Source: Opitutaceae bacterium (GTDB lineage Bacteria > Verrucomicrobiota > Verrucomicrobiia > Opitutales > Opitutaceae). Taken from it: a DNA stretch of 13,771 nucleotides. Numbering within the stretch: the first letter of the stretch is position 1; each line of letters opens with the position of its first letter. Location of the stretch: contig JAHFTG010000003.1 of NCBI GenBank assembly GCA_023269455.1, forward strand, positions 10,829-24,599, read 5' to 3'. Below are positions 1-7,855 of this stretch, piece by piece. Position numbers and translations under genes: made by a program. The notes below the pieces were generated by a model, which worked only from the letters and a program-made list of their open reading frames with translations, was not told where the DNA came from and made no database searches.

Positions 1-929
1 GGTTTGTTGCCGCTGGCGAGGAGCGTTTCGAAGTAAGGCTCGTTGGCCTCGCGGGCGACGGTGGAGACTTCGACTTGTTGGAAGCCGGCTTTTTTCAAGA
101 AGCCGTGAAGGGCGCTTTCTTTAAAACCAAGCCACACGTCGGCGTAGAGATCGTGGGCTTTTTCGAAATCGTGCTCTTTTAAATCGAGGATGAGCACCTG
201 TCCGCCGGGGCGGAGAATGCGGAAGGCTTCGGCGACGGCGGCTTGCGGGTGCTGGGCGTGGTGCAGCGCCTGACTAAGAATGGCGAGATCGACGGAGCGG
301 TCGGGGAGCGGAACTTTTTCGATGTCACCCAATTTATAGGCGAGGTTGGCGAGGCCGTTTTTGGCGGCGAGTTCGGTGCCGACTTCGACCATGCGGGGCG
401 AGTTGTCGATGCACCAGACTTGGTTGACGCGGCGGGCGAGGAGCTGGGAGAGCAGGCCTTCGCCGGCGCCGAGATCGGCGATAGTGATCTTGGGGGCGAG
501 GCGGAGGGCGAGGTGGCCGATGGCTTCCCACGAGCGGCCGGGGCAATAGTTTTTCCCGAGCTTGCCGGCGATGAGGTTGAAATACTGCTCCTGGTGGGCG
601 CGGCGTTTCTGGAGGCTGCGTTCGAGATTGGCGCGGTCCTCGGCGAGTTCGGGCAGGTCGGCGACGGCGTCGCAGGCGGCGCGGAGAAGCGAAAGGGTTT
701 TGGCAGGCAGGCCGGGGCGGAGGGAGTAGAAGGCTTTTTTGCCTTCACGACGGTCGATGACGACGTCGGCCTGACGGAGCAATGCGAGTTGCGAGGAGAT
801 GCGCGACTGGGCCATGCCGAGGATTTCCTGAAGTTCCGCGACGGCAAGTTCTTCGCGGAGGAGCAGGGCCAGCAAACGCAGGCGGGTGGGGTCGGAGAGG
901 AGCTTAAGCGTGTCCCAGGTGGCGTTCAA
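1..929 (-). CDS. ArsR-type HTH regulator fused to a SAM-dependent methyltransferase (3' end missing)
   Basis: Partial: 309 codons are visible and the frame is still open at the left edge. Residues about 1-75 form an ArsR/SmtB-like winged helix, with LSDPTRLRLLALL near residue 11 and a recognition-helix segment GMAQSRISSQLALLRQA near 38-54, then a wing (RREGKKAFY). Residues about 145-290 form a class I methyltransferase. Its SAM-binding motif is ADLGAGEG (151-158), an acidic residue follows at D175, and the post-motif is LRPGGQVLILD (239-249). No ArsR metal-binding cysteine pair is evident, so metal sensing is not supported. The start was placed at a TTG because the reading frame there begins exactly at the canonical ArsR N-terminus; no ATG is available and no Shine-Dalgarno is seen. 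Proteins of this layout are known in bacteria and are often near methionine or SAM-cycle genes, but the downstream neighbour is outside the window. The substrate is unknown. Confidence 0.88.
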   Translation of the reverse strand, partial: MNATWDTLKLLSDPTRLRLLALLLREELAVAELQEILGMAQSRISSQLALLRQADVVIDRREGKKAFYSLRPGLPAKTLSLLRAACDAVADLPELAEDRANLERSLQKRRAHQEQYFNLIAGKLGKNYCPGRSWEAIGHLALRLAPKITIADLGAGEGLLSQLLARRVNQVWCIDNSPRMVEVGTELAAKNGLANLAYKLGDIEKVPLPDRSVDLAILSQALHHAQHPQAAVAEAFRILRPGGQVLILDLKEHDFEKAHDLYADVWLGFKESALHGFLKKAGFQQVEVSTVAREANEPYFETLLASGNK

Positions 930-1003
930 TGGACGGGACCGTGGGGGAAAGGGCGGACGTTGGCAAATCCGCAAAACAGGAGGACACGGAGAGCGGACTG
1001 AAA

Positions 1004-1636
1004 TCAGGTTTTATGGAAATAGCCGAGGGCGAGCGTGACGAGTTGCCAGGCACCGAAGCCGATGATGGCGAAGCCGGCGATGTGCGTGATCAGGCGGAGC
1101 GTGCGGGCACTGAGTTTTCGGCCGAACCAGCCTGCGCCGAGGCTCAGGAGCAACCACCAGACACACGATCCGGAGAAGACGCCGAGAACGAGAAAGCCGG
1201 TTTTGATCAACGTGTCGCCGCCGGGCGTCAGGCCCATCGCGGCAAGAATGAAGGTGAGCGCAAGGAGCGTGGCGGGGTTGGCGAGGGTCAGCGCGAGCGT
1301 TGAAAAGTAGGCGGCGGTGAGACCGGTGGCGTGCTCCGGGCGCACTTCGGTCGAGGGCGGAGGCGTGCGATAGGTGTGAATGCCGAGGCCGATGAGGATC
1401 ACGCTCGTCGTCAGTTGAAAGCCGGTGTGGTAATGATCCAGGGCGTAGGTGATCGCGGTCACGCCGAGGGCGGCGATGCCCGCATAAATGGCGTCGGCGG
1501 TGGCGACGCCCAGACCGGAGACGAAGCCCACGAGCCGGCCATCTGTCAGGCTGCGCCGGAGGCAAAGCAGGCAGATCGGGCCCACAGCGGCGGCGAGGGC
1601 GAAACCGATGATGATGCCTTTGATGAGATGCGTCAC
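1004..1636 (-). CDS. LysE/RhtB-family amino-acid exporter
   Basis: A 210-residue inner-membrane protein of normal LysE-family length with about six hydrophobic segments. Family hallmarks are the N-terminal GFALAAAVGPICLLCLRRSL, followed by GFVSGLGVATADAIY, and LANPATLLAL in the middle. The family exports amino acids such as lysine, threonine or homoserine, driven by the proton-motive force; the substrate cannot be read from sequence. The start chosen is a GTG placing MTHLIKGIIIGF at the N-terminus. The frame stays open to an ATG at 1726, but that would add 31 hydrophilic residues and lie only about 16 bases from the upstream terminator's U-tract, leaving no room for a promoter. The ArsR-methyltransferase gene begins 74 bases downstream on the same strand; co-transcription is possible but unproven. 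Confidence 0.85.
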   Translation of the reverse strand: MTHLIKGIIIGFALAAAVGPICLLCLRRSLTDGRLVGFVSGLGVATADAIYAGIAALGVTAITYALDHYHTGFQLTTSVILIGLGIHTYRTPPPSTEVRPEHATGLTAAYFSTLALTLANPATLLALTFILAAMGLTPGGDTLIKTGFLVLGVFSGSCVWWLLLSLGAGWFGRKLSARTLRLITHIAGFAIIGFGAWQLVTLALGYFHKT

Positions 1637-1741
1637 GGGGGGAAAAGCTGAGAGCAGGAAAGGGAGATCACTGCGCCGGTTTTTGGAAGAGGGAAAAGAG
1701 AATGGGAACGAAGTGGGTGAAGCCACCGAAAAAACGGGCGC

Positions 1742-1777
1742 AAAAAAGCCACCGGCAGGCGGGCTGCGGGTGGCTTT
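1742..1777 (-). terminator. Intrinsic terminator of the long greA gene
   Basis: Read on the minus strand, a 9-bp perfect stem AAAGCCACC/GGTGGCTTT (1769-1777 with 1745-1753) encloses a smaller GCAG/CTGC stem. It ends in a run of six T. It lies about 40 bases past the greA stop and before the LysE gene, so the LysE gene probably has its own promoter. Confidence 0.85.
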
Positions 1778-1816
1778 GGAAATCGCGGCGTGAAGCCGCT
1801 GCTGCGCCCTGATTTT

Positions 1817-3664
1817 TTAGAGCGTGTCGATGTAACGGCCGATGGACTTGATGGTGTAGGCTTCTTCAGACGTGCCGATCTTCACCTTGACGCTGTCGCC
1901 GGATTTCTTGCCGAGGAGGGCGAGGCCGAGCGGGGTTTTGTAGGCGAGGATGTTCTGTTCGGGCGAGCTGTCCCAAGCGCCGAGCAGCGTGTAGCTGGCG
2001 GTCTTGCCGGTGGAGCCGATGGTGACGGAGACGATGCTGCCGACGCTGACCTGATCGGAGGTGGCTTCCTTGAAGTCGGTGATACGGGCGCGGCTGAGTT
2101 CCTTTTCGAGCTGGGACTTCTGCGCCATGAGGATGGACTGGTCCTGCTTGGCCATCTTGTATTCGGAATTTTCCTTCAAGTCGCCGTGCTCGCGGGCGGT
2201 GGCGATGGCCTTGGAGTTTTCCGGGATCTTCTTGGAGACGATCATCTCGTATTCGGTGCGCTTGGCTTCGTAGCTGGAGCGGGAGACGAGGATCTGTTCT
2301 TCGTTGGACTCGGCTTCCTTGGCGACGATGGATTGGATGCCGGGGAAAATCTTGATGAAGCGGGCGAGGAGCGACTTCTTGGTGAGTTCCTCGAAGCCCT
2401 GGTTGAGCATGAGGGCGTTGGCGAGATCACGGGCGGTCTCGGGATCGGCGGTCGAGAGGAGGTCGGCGATCAGGTCGGTGTCCTCGGAGAGGATGTCACC
2501 GAGCGGGATGCGGCGGGCGCTGGCGGCCTGGAGCGCCTCGTAGTCGATGGCGAAGAAGATGGCGCTGAGCAGGCGCGGGGTGATGAGGTCGTTGAGCAGC
2601 TTGGCGAATTTCTTCGAGTGGCGGTTCTTGACGATCCAGAGGAGGACGGGGGCGCGAAGGTTTTGTTCGATCTGCCAGCGCTTGAGGGCGGCGGCGAGTT
2701 CGTCGGCGTGGCCGTTTTCAACGAGGAAGTTGATGCACTCGGTGGTGAACTTGCCCTGGCTCGTCTTGAGGAGGGTGAAGGCGGCGTCGCGATACTCGAT
2801 GGGGTGGGTTTCCTTGATGAGATCGAGGAAGCGGCTTTGGAAAGGGACGGGGATCTTTTCGGCGATGGCGACGAGGTCGCGGACGTTGGCGATCAGGGAG
2901 GCCTGCGAGGGCTCCAAGGTGGCGACATCCACGCCGACGAGCTTGGCGAGGGAATCGCGGACGAAGGCGCCGTAGAGGCGTTCGGCGGCGTCGAGCTGGT
3001 TGCTCTCTTTGACGGACTCGGTGACACCGGTGAGGATGGCCTTGAGGTCGCCTTTGACTTCCTTCGAGCCGGCGGCGGCGACGAGGTCTTCGGCGAGCAG
3101 GATGCGGCGGCGGGCGGAACGGGTGCCGTTGAACTGCTCCATGATTTCATCTTCGGCGGAGACGGGGGTCTCGCGGAGGATGTAGCACTCGGTCTTCTTG
3201 GCGGGGACGGCGATGCGCGGGTCCTTGGCGATGGCTTTCTTGGCGGTGGACCACCACTTCTTGAATTTGTCTTCACCGAGCACCTCGGCCAGCGTGATCT
3301 CGAGGTCGATCATCGTGGTGGCGTTATTGGGATAAGCCTGGAGACCTTCGACCACGAGCTGGGCGGGGTCTTCGGCGATGAGCTTGGCGATCTTGGCGGA
3401 CTCGGTCTGCTTGCGGACGAGCAGATGGTTGGCCGGGAGGATCTGCATCGAACTCAAACAGAAGGCGGGGTCCATCGGGTGGCCTTTCTTGTTGAGGAAG
3501 TCGATGATGAGCTTCTGGGAAGCCTCGTCGTAGGACTTGATCTGGCCGAAACCCCAACTGCGGTGGATGCAGTAGGCACCGGGCTCCATGGCTTCGAGCT
3601 GGGCCTTGGACGGTTTAAGAGAGGGGTTTTTCGCGATGAGCGCAGAGATGGCTTCCGAGTTCAT
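1817..3664 (-). CDS. greA: GreA/GreB-family transcription elongation factor with long N-terminal extension
   Basis: A 615-residue protein, about four times the usual GreA length of roughly 158. The last 160 residues are a recognisable GreA. A coiled coil spans about 460-530 and carries the tip motif AREHGDLKENSEY at 490-502; its D495 and E498 match the acidic tip residues of E. coli GreA (D41, E44) that hold catalytic Mg2+ in the RNA polymerase secondary channel. An FKBP-like C-terminal domain follows (about 540-615, with PLGLALLGKKSGD). The expected role is rescue of backtracked RNA polymerase by stimulating transcript cleavage. Residues 1-450 are not a standard Gre domain: 27-80 looks like a small beta barrel (PGAYCIHRSWGFGQIKSYD), and 85-450 is mostly helical, repeat-like sequence. 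From memory, chlamydial GreA proteins are similarly long, which fits a PVC-group host. The ATG start has no clear Shine-Dalgarno. It is divergent from the RsmB-like gene. Confidence 0.92.
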   Translation of the reverse strand: MNSEAISALIAKNPSLKPSKAQLEAMEPGAYCIHRSWGFGQIKSYDEASQKLIIDFLNKKGHPMDPAFCLSSMQILPANHLLVRKQTESAKIAKLIAEDPAQLVVEGLQAYPNNATTMIDLEITLAEVLGEDKFKKWWSTAKKAIAKDPRIAVPAKKTECYILRETPVSAEDEIMEQFNGTRSARRRILLAEDLVAAAGSKEVKGDLKAILTGVTESVKESNQLDAAERLYGAFVRDSLAKLVGVDVATLEPSQASLIANVRDLVAIAEKIPVPFQSRFLDLIKETHPIEYRDAAFTLLKTSQGKFTTECINFLVENGHADELAAALKRWQIEQNLRAPVLLWIVKNRHSKKFAKLLNDLITPRLLSAIFFAIDYEALQAASARRIPLGDILSEDTDLIADLLSTADPETARDLANALMLNQGFEELTKKSLLARFIKIFPGIQSIVAKEAESNEEQILVSRSSYEAKRTEYEMIVSKKIPENSKAIATAREHGDLKENSEYKMAKQDQSILMAQKSQLEKELSRARITDFKEATSDQVSVGSIVSVTIGSTGKTASYTLLGAWDSSPEQNILAYKTPLGLALLGKKSGDSVKVKIGTSEEAYTIKSIGRYIDTL

Positions 3665-3693
3665 AAATGGGTTTTTCTGTTCTGAATTGGTGA

Positions 3694-3722
3694 GTTGAGC
3701 GCATGGGGGGGATGGATGTCAA
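3694..3722 (-). promoter_or_regulatory. greA: Possible greA promoter (-35 only convincing)
   Basis: A perfect TTGACA occurs on the minus strand (3722-3717), about 55 bases upstream of the greA start. The hexamer 17 bases further on (CTCAAC) is a poor -10 match, so this is a weak candidate resting mainly on the -35 box and its position in the divergent spacer. The spacer also holds a short G-run and a GGGCGCGCCGCCC-like GC-rich stretch near the plus-strand gene. Confidence 0.25.
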
Positions 3723-3797
3723 CCAACGGGTTTGTCGTGAAATCCGAGGCGGGGCTTCGGGCTTGCAAGCGGGGCGCGCCGCCCGACCTTGGGGCGC

Positions 3798-5108
3798 ATG
3801 ACAAAACCTTTTAAAGCCGCCGCGACGACTGATGCGTGGGCGCTCGCGGTGCAATTGCTGGTGCGCTGGCTCGATAATCATGAGCGCGTGGATGTGCTGC
3901 TGGACAGCCTGCCGCGCTCGCTGGGGCGCGCGGAACGCGGACGGTGCCAGCATCTGCTTTTTGGCGCGGTGCGGCATCTGGCGCGGATCGAGGTGATCTT
4001 CACACCGCTGCTCGCGCGTCCGCCCCGGACCACAGTGAAGGCCGTGCTCCTCATCGCGGGTTATGAACTGATCGAGGGCGGCGCGGAAGGGCATGTGGCC
4101 CGCGTGGTGCATCATGCGGTGGAGCAGACGAAGACGCTCGCCAGTGCGCCGGAGGCGAAGCTGGTCAATGCGGTCGTGCGCAAGATCGCCACGGCGCTGG
4201 AAGCGCAGAAGGAGCCGGGGAAGCTCGCGCATTTTTCGGAGTTGGCGGCTTATTATTCTCATCCCGAGTGGATGGTGAAGCGTTGGCTGGCGCAGTTCGG
4301 CGCGGAGGCGACGCGGTCGTTGCTCGACTGGAACCAGAAGCCTGCGCCGGTTTACGCGCGCTGGCGGCTGACGGATCGCGGGCCGGAGGGCGACGATGCG
4401 ACGTTGCTGGTGGCGACGCCGTGGAAGGGTTTTTACGAAGTAAAGTCGGGTTCATGGCCGCGCGTGGAGGCGCTCATCGCCGAGGGGACGTTGTTCCTGC
4501 AAGACCCGGCCACGCGCCATGCCATCGAACTGCTCGCGCCGAAGGCGGGCGAGACGATCCTTGATGCGTGCGCGGCGCCCGGTGGCAAGAGCCTGGCCAT
4601 GGCGGATGCGATGGGTTCGGGGCGTGTGGTGGCGATTGATTTGCCGGGGCCGCGCATCGAGCGGTTGAAACAAAATCTTTCGCGGGCGAAAGGGGCGGAG
4701 GTCGCGCTCGTGCAGGGCGATCTTATGCAGGCGGAGCGCGAAGGACTGTTTAAACAACACGCGCTGCCCGAGGCTTACGATGCGGTGCTGCTCGATGTGC
4801 CGTGTTCAAATACCGGCGTGATGCGCCATCGCGTGGATGTGAAGTGGCGGTTGCAGATCGCGGACTTTGCGAAGCATGCGCGCCAGCAGGGGGACTTGTT
4901 GAGCTCGGCGGCGCGATTCGTGGCGCCGGGCGGGCGGCTGGTTTACAGCACGTGCAGTCTCGACGCGGAAGAAAACGAGGGCGTGATCAAACTGTTTTTG
5001 GAGAAGACGCGCGGGCGTTTCAAAGTCGAGGCGAAGCACCAGAGCCTGCCTTGGGTGGACGGGCACGATGGGGCGGCGGCGTATCTGTTGCGGAAGTCGG
5101 CGGACTGA
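3798..5108 (+). CDS. rsmB: RsmB-like 16S rRNA (cytosine-5) methyltransferase
   Basis: A 436-residue cytoplasmic RNA m5C methyltransferase of the NOL1/NOP2/Sun family. An N-terminal NusB-like RNA-binding helical domain (about 10-140, with LVNAVVRKI at 122-130) precedes the catalytic domain, the layout of RsmB, which methylates C967 of 16S rRNA. SAM-binding motif I is ILDACAAPGGKSLAMA (254-269). Motif IV is DVPCSNTG (333-340) with C336, and motif VI is YSTCSLDAEENEG with the nucleophile C386. The length is close to E. coli RsmB (about 429). The ATG was preferred over a TTG nine bases upstream. It is the only plus-strand gene, divergent from greA and convergent with the protease gene. The exact target base is inferred from the family; a related NSUN-type specificity is possible. 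Confidence 0.88.
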   Translation: MTKPFKAAATTDAWALAVQLLVRWLDNHERVDVLLDSLPRSLGRAERGRCQHLLFGAVRHLARIEVIFTPLLARPPRTTVKAVLLIAGYELIEGGAEGHVARVVHHAVEQTKTLASAPEAKLVNAVVRKIATALEAQKEPGKLAHFSELAAYYSHPEWMVKRWLAQFGAEATRSLLDWNQKPAPVYARWRLTDRGPEGDDATLLVATPWKGFYEVKSGSWPRVEALIAEGTLFLQDPATRHAIELLAPKAGETILDACAAPGGKSLAMADAMGSGRVVAIDLPGPRIERLKQNLSRAKGAEVALVQGDLMQAEREGLFKQHALPEAYDAVLLDVPCSNTGVMRHRVDVKWRLQIADFAKHARQQGDLLSSAARFVAPGGRLVYSTCSLDAEENEGVIKLFLEKTRGRFKVEAKHQSLPWVDGHDGAAAYLLRKSAD

Positions 5109-5118
5109 GGACGGAGGG

Positions 5119-5240
5119 GCTGAGAGCTAAGAGGCTAGAGCTGAGAGCAGGAAATCGGAGTCGGCGTTTTCTTGCTCTGGACTCTGGGCTCTTAGCTCTT
5201 GGCTCTTGGCTCTTGGCTCTTGGCTGACTGCTCTCGGCTG
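5119..5240. repeat. Opposed heptamer repeat arrays between convergent genes
   Basis: The left part (5119-5153) reads as 7-base units GCTGAGA, GCTAAGA, GGCTAGA, GCTGAGA and GCAGGAA. The right part (5174-5236) reads GCTCTGG, ACTCTGG, GCTCTTA, then four perfect GCTCTTG copies (5195-5222), then degenerate GCTGACT and GCTCTCG. The right units resemble the reverse complement of the left units. The two halves share an 11-bp perfect inverted repeat (5123-5133 with 5189-5199), extendable to 15 bp with two wobble pairs. The element fills the whole 143-bp spacer, so it could fold as a long hairpin at the 3' ends of both convergent transcripts. There is no U-tract typical of a terminator. Confidence 0.8.
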
Positions 5241-5251
5241 GCGCGGAGCGT

Positions 5252-6427
5252 CTACGGCACGAGGGCGAACGTGTCGATGGGCACGGGCATCTCGGCTCGG
5301 CCGGTGAGGAACGTGAACTCGATGCGCGCGGCGGTGCGCACGAGTTCGTCGTAGCGGCGGAAATCCCACTTGGCGACGGCTTCGCCGTTGATGCGGGTGA
5401 CGAGGTCGCCGGCCTGCGCGCCGTTTTCTTCGGCGGGGGAGCCGGGCACGACGTCGAGCACGCGCCAGTAGGCGGGCATTTTTTGGAAGCTCAGGCCGGT
5501 GCTGCGGAGCGACGGAGTGATGATGGCCGTGTCGTCTGCGCGGTAAAAGGTCACCTGATTGTGCGTCTGGTCGAAGGTGAGGCGGAAGTTTTTCAGGAGG
5601 CCGCTGCCGAGGGAGGAAAGCTCGTCGGTGAGCTCGACGATGGGCTGGGTGAACGTGGTGCCGCCGACGGTGAGGTTTTTTTCAAGGCGGCCGATTTCCA
5701 GCGGGTGATCGCCCGTCAGCGTGGCGACGGTGCCGCCGGGGCGGGGACCGTTGACGAAGGGCGGGTTCAGGCCGGCGGGATTGAGGTGCAGTGCGCCGTC
5801 GCTGCCGGAATCGATCAGCGCGATGAGCGGATGGCCGTCGAGCTCGACCGGGATGAGGGGGACGCGCCGGTCGTTGTTGAAATGGACGGTGTGGCCGGGG
5901 AGCGAGGCGGCTTCAGCGGGGGATTGGAGGACGAGGCGGGAGTTCGGATAATCGAGCGTGAGCAGGAGTCGGCGGAAGAGGGGGAAGCCGAGCACGCCGT
6001 CGATTTTTTGGCCGAAGTGGGCGGAGAGCTCACTGCAATCATAGACGAGCGCAGGGGTGTTTTTGAAACGCACGTCGCCGAGCTCGATGGCACCGAGGGT
6101 GACGCTTTCCAGGGATACGGTGTCGCCGGAGCCGGAGCGGACGAGGACGGGCGAGGCATCCTGCGCGGTCTTGCGGCCGGGATTGAGACGGGCGAATTCG
6201 GGGGAGACGAGCGTGGTGGTGGAACCGGTGTCGATGAGGAAGCGCCACGTGCCTTGCCTGCCTTTGACGGTGACAATGAAGTGGCCGCCGGCGATCTCGG
6301 CGGGCACGACGACGGAGGAGGAGGAGCGCGATGAAAAGGCCTTGGGCAACGTGTCGGTCGAGACGCAGCCGGAGAGCAGCACGACGCAAAGGGCGGAGGT
6401 CAGCGGACGGAGCAGGCTCGCGATCAT
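5252..6427 (-). CDS. Lipoprotein retropepsin-like aspartic protease with two active-site motifs and a PDZ domain
   Basis: A 391-residue exported protein. Residues 1-21 form a lipoprotein signal with lipobox LLSGC, so C21 is probably lipidated and the rest lies outside the cytoplasmic membrane. Two retropepsin-like lobes follow. The first has FLIDTGSTTTLV (D66-T67-G68) and a downstream IDGVLGFPLF (142-151). The second has LIDSGSDGAL (D206-S207-G208) and a weaker match SGLLKNF. A C-terminal PDZ domain (about 310-375) carries GSPAEENGAQAGDLVTRINGEAV. Two Asp motifs in one chain allow an intramolecular pepsin-like active site, whereas single-motif retropepsins must dimerise. The substrate is unknown. 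The gene lies 28 bases downstream of the MFS gene on the same strand, so the two are probably co-transcribed. Confidence 0.85.
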   Translation of the reverse strand: MIASLLRPLTSALCVVLLSGCVSTDTLPKAFSSRSSSSVVVPAEIAGGHFIVTVKGRQGTWRFLIDTGSTTTLVSPEFARLNPGRKTAQDASPVLVRSGSGDTVSLESVTLGAIELGDVRFKNTPALVYDCSELSAHFGQKIDGVLGFPLFRRLLLTLDYPNSRLVLQSPAEAASLPGHTVHFNNDRRVPLIPVELDGHPLIALIDSGSDGALHLNPAGLNPPFVNGPRPGGTVATLTGDHPLEIGRLEKNLTVGGTTFTQPIVELTDELSSLGSGLLKNFRLTFDQTHNQVTFYRADDTAIITPSLRSTGLSFQKMPAYWRVLDVVPGSPAEENGAQAGDLVTRINGEAVAKWDFRRYDELVRTAARIEFTFLTGRAEMPVPIDTFALVP

Positions 6428-6455
6428 GGCCTGTGTTTTCCGGTTCAGGTGCCGA

Positions 6456-7814
6456 TCACTTCACCGGCTGGGGCAGGCGGGTGCTGGCAAGCCAGGCGGA
6501 GGCGGCGAGGGCGGCACCGCCGATGAAGACGGCGTAGCTGCCGTGCGGGCCGAATGACCAGAAGACGATGCCCGCCGCGATGGGCGTGACGGCGCGGGCG
6601 AGCGAGCCGAGCGAGCGGAAGATGCCGAGCACGCGGCCTTGTTCATCGGTGCCGGCGTAGAGCGAGATGAGGCCGGTGGTGGACGGGTTCACGAGGCCGG
6701 AACCCAGGGCGAGGAGGCCCACGCCCGTGTAGAGCCAGACCGGCGAAGGCGCGAAACCGATGAGCGCGAGGCCGAAGGTGGAGATGATGAGGCCGCCGCT
6801 GAGCACGCGGGTCTCGGTCACGCGGCCGAGGAGTTTGCGGACGATGAAGCCTTGGGTGATGATGGAGCAAAAGCCCAGGAAGACCATGAGCTTGCTGTTT
6901 TGCACGGCGGTGTAGCCGAAGCGTTCAGCACTCAGGAAAACCAGGGCGGACTCCATGCCGACGAAGGCGATCGCATAGACGAAGGCCACGAGGTTGACAC
7001 TGCGGATGGAGGGATTGTCGAGCGTGAGGATGGCGCGGATCGGGTTGCGCAGGCGGGTGATTTCGGGGGCGTGGCCGCGGGCTTCGGTCGAGCGGGTTTC
7101 GGAGAAGCGGCGGTAGATCCACACGAGATTGACGAGGCTCAGACCGAGGGAAAACAGCGCGGGGACCGAGAAGGGATTGATGCCCCACGCGGCGAGCGAC
7201 GGGTGGTGCTGGAGCAGGTTGAATTGCGCGGTGAAGCCGCCGATGGCCGGGCCGGTGACGAGGCCGAGACCGAAGGCAACGCCCACGATGCCCATCGCTT
7301 TGGAGCGTTCCTGGCGCGTGGTGACGTCGGCCACGGCGGCGGTTGCGACGGAGAGATTGCCGCCGAAAGCACCGGCGACCAGGCGGGCGAGGATGAACAG
7401 CCAGAACGAGCCGCTCACGACCCAGAGCAGATAACTCAACGTCGTGCCGGCGACAGTGAGGAGGAGGACGGGGCGACGTCCGCGCTTGTCCGAGAGGCTG
7501 CCCCAGAACGGCGCGAAGATGAATTGGAGGATCGAGAAGAGGGAGCTGATGATGCCGGCGAACAGGACTTCGGGCAGGTGGCGGTCGTTGCCCAGTAGGC
7601 GGGAAAGGGAGTCGATGTGAGTGAGCAGCCAACGCAGCAGGCCGCTTTGGCCATCCACCGCGAGGTAGTGATGCAACAAATCCGGCCCGAGCGGGAAGAT
7701 GATCGAGAAGCCGATCAGGTCGATGTAGAGCGTGAGGAAAATCACGCCAAGCGACAGCGGACGTGACGGTGCGGAGGGCGCGATGGTGGGCGTGGACACG
7801 GAAGGCACAGGCAA
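6456..7814 (-). CDS. MFS transporter, TetA-like (DHA1) drug/metabolite exporter
   Basis: A 452-residue inner-membrane protein with about twelve hydrophobic segments. MFS motif A is GSLSDKRGRRP (105-115) in the TM2-TM3 loop. The first helix has LYIDLIGFSIIFPLGP, with an intramembrane D32 resembling TetA. A motif C-like segment FGLGLVTGPAIGG (181-193) is typical of proton-coupled antiporters. The TM1-TM2 loop is unusually long (about 45-83). The substrate cannot be told; the tetracycline-efflux resemblance is family-level and does not show resistance. The start is uncertain: the frame opens at this TTG, with in-frame GTG codons at 7808 and 7799 and no ATG before the first helix. A short upstream gap separates it from the response regulator, and the protease follows after 28 bases. 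Confidence 0.85.
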   Translation of the reverse strand: MPVPSVSTPTIAPSAPSRPLSLGVIFLTLYIDLIGFSIIFPLGPDLLHHYLAVDGQSGLLRWLLTHIDSLSRLLGNDRHLPEVLFAGIISSLFSILQFIFAPFWGSLSDKRGRRPVLLLTVAGTTLSYLLWVVSGSFWLFILARLVAGAFGGNLSVATAAVADVTTRQERSKAMGIVGVAFGLGLVTGPAIGGFTAQFNLLQHHPSLAAWGINPFSVPALFSLGLSLVNLVWIYRRFSETRSTEARGHAPEITRLRNPIRAILTLDNPSIRSVNLVAFVYAIAFVGMESALVFLSAERFGYTAVQNSKLMVFLGFCSIITQGFIVRKLLGRVTETRVLSGGLIISTFGLALIGFAPSPVWLYTGVGLLALGSGLVNPSTTGLISLYAGTDEQGRVLGIFRSLGSLARAVTPIAAGIVFWSFGPHGSYAVFIGGAALAASAWLASTRLPQPVK

Positions 7815-7855
7815 ACGGGTATGGGCCGCGACGCCAAGCGCAACTTGGACGTCGT

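Noticed and set aside
1637..1726. 31-codon N-terminal extension of the LysE-family protein
   Set aside because: LysE proteins start almost directly with the first helix. The extension is Ser/Pro-rich and begins about 16 bases after the greA terminator.
1790..3685. A 631-codon plus-strand open frame lying antisense to the whole greA gene
   Set aside because: Its Gly/Asp/Glu/Leu-rich composition is what the codon bias of a GC-rich gene produces on the opposite strand. The minus-strand product contains a textbook GreA domain; the plus-strand one has no recognisable motif.
6456..7814. Tetracycline resistance gene
   Set aside because: The MFS protein shares TetA-like family motifs only. Nothing in the sequence shows drug specificity, and no resistance or mobile context is present.
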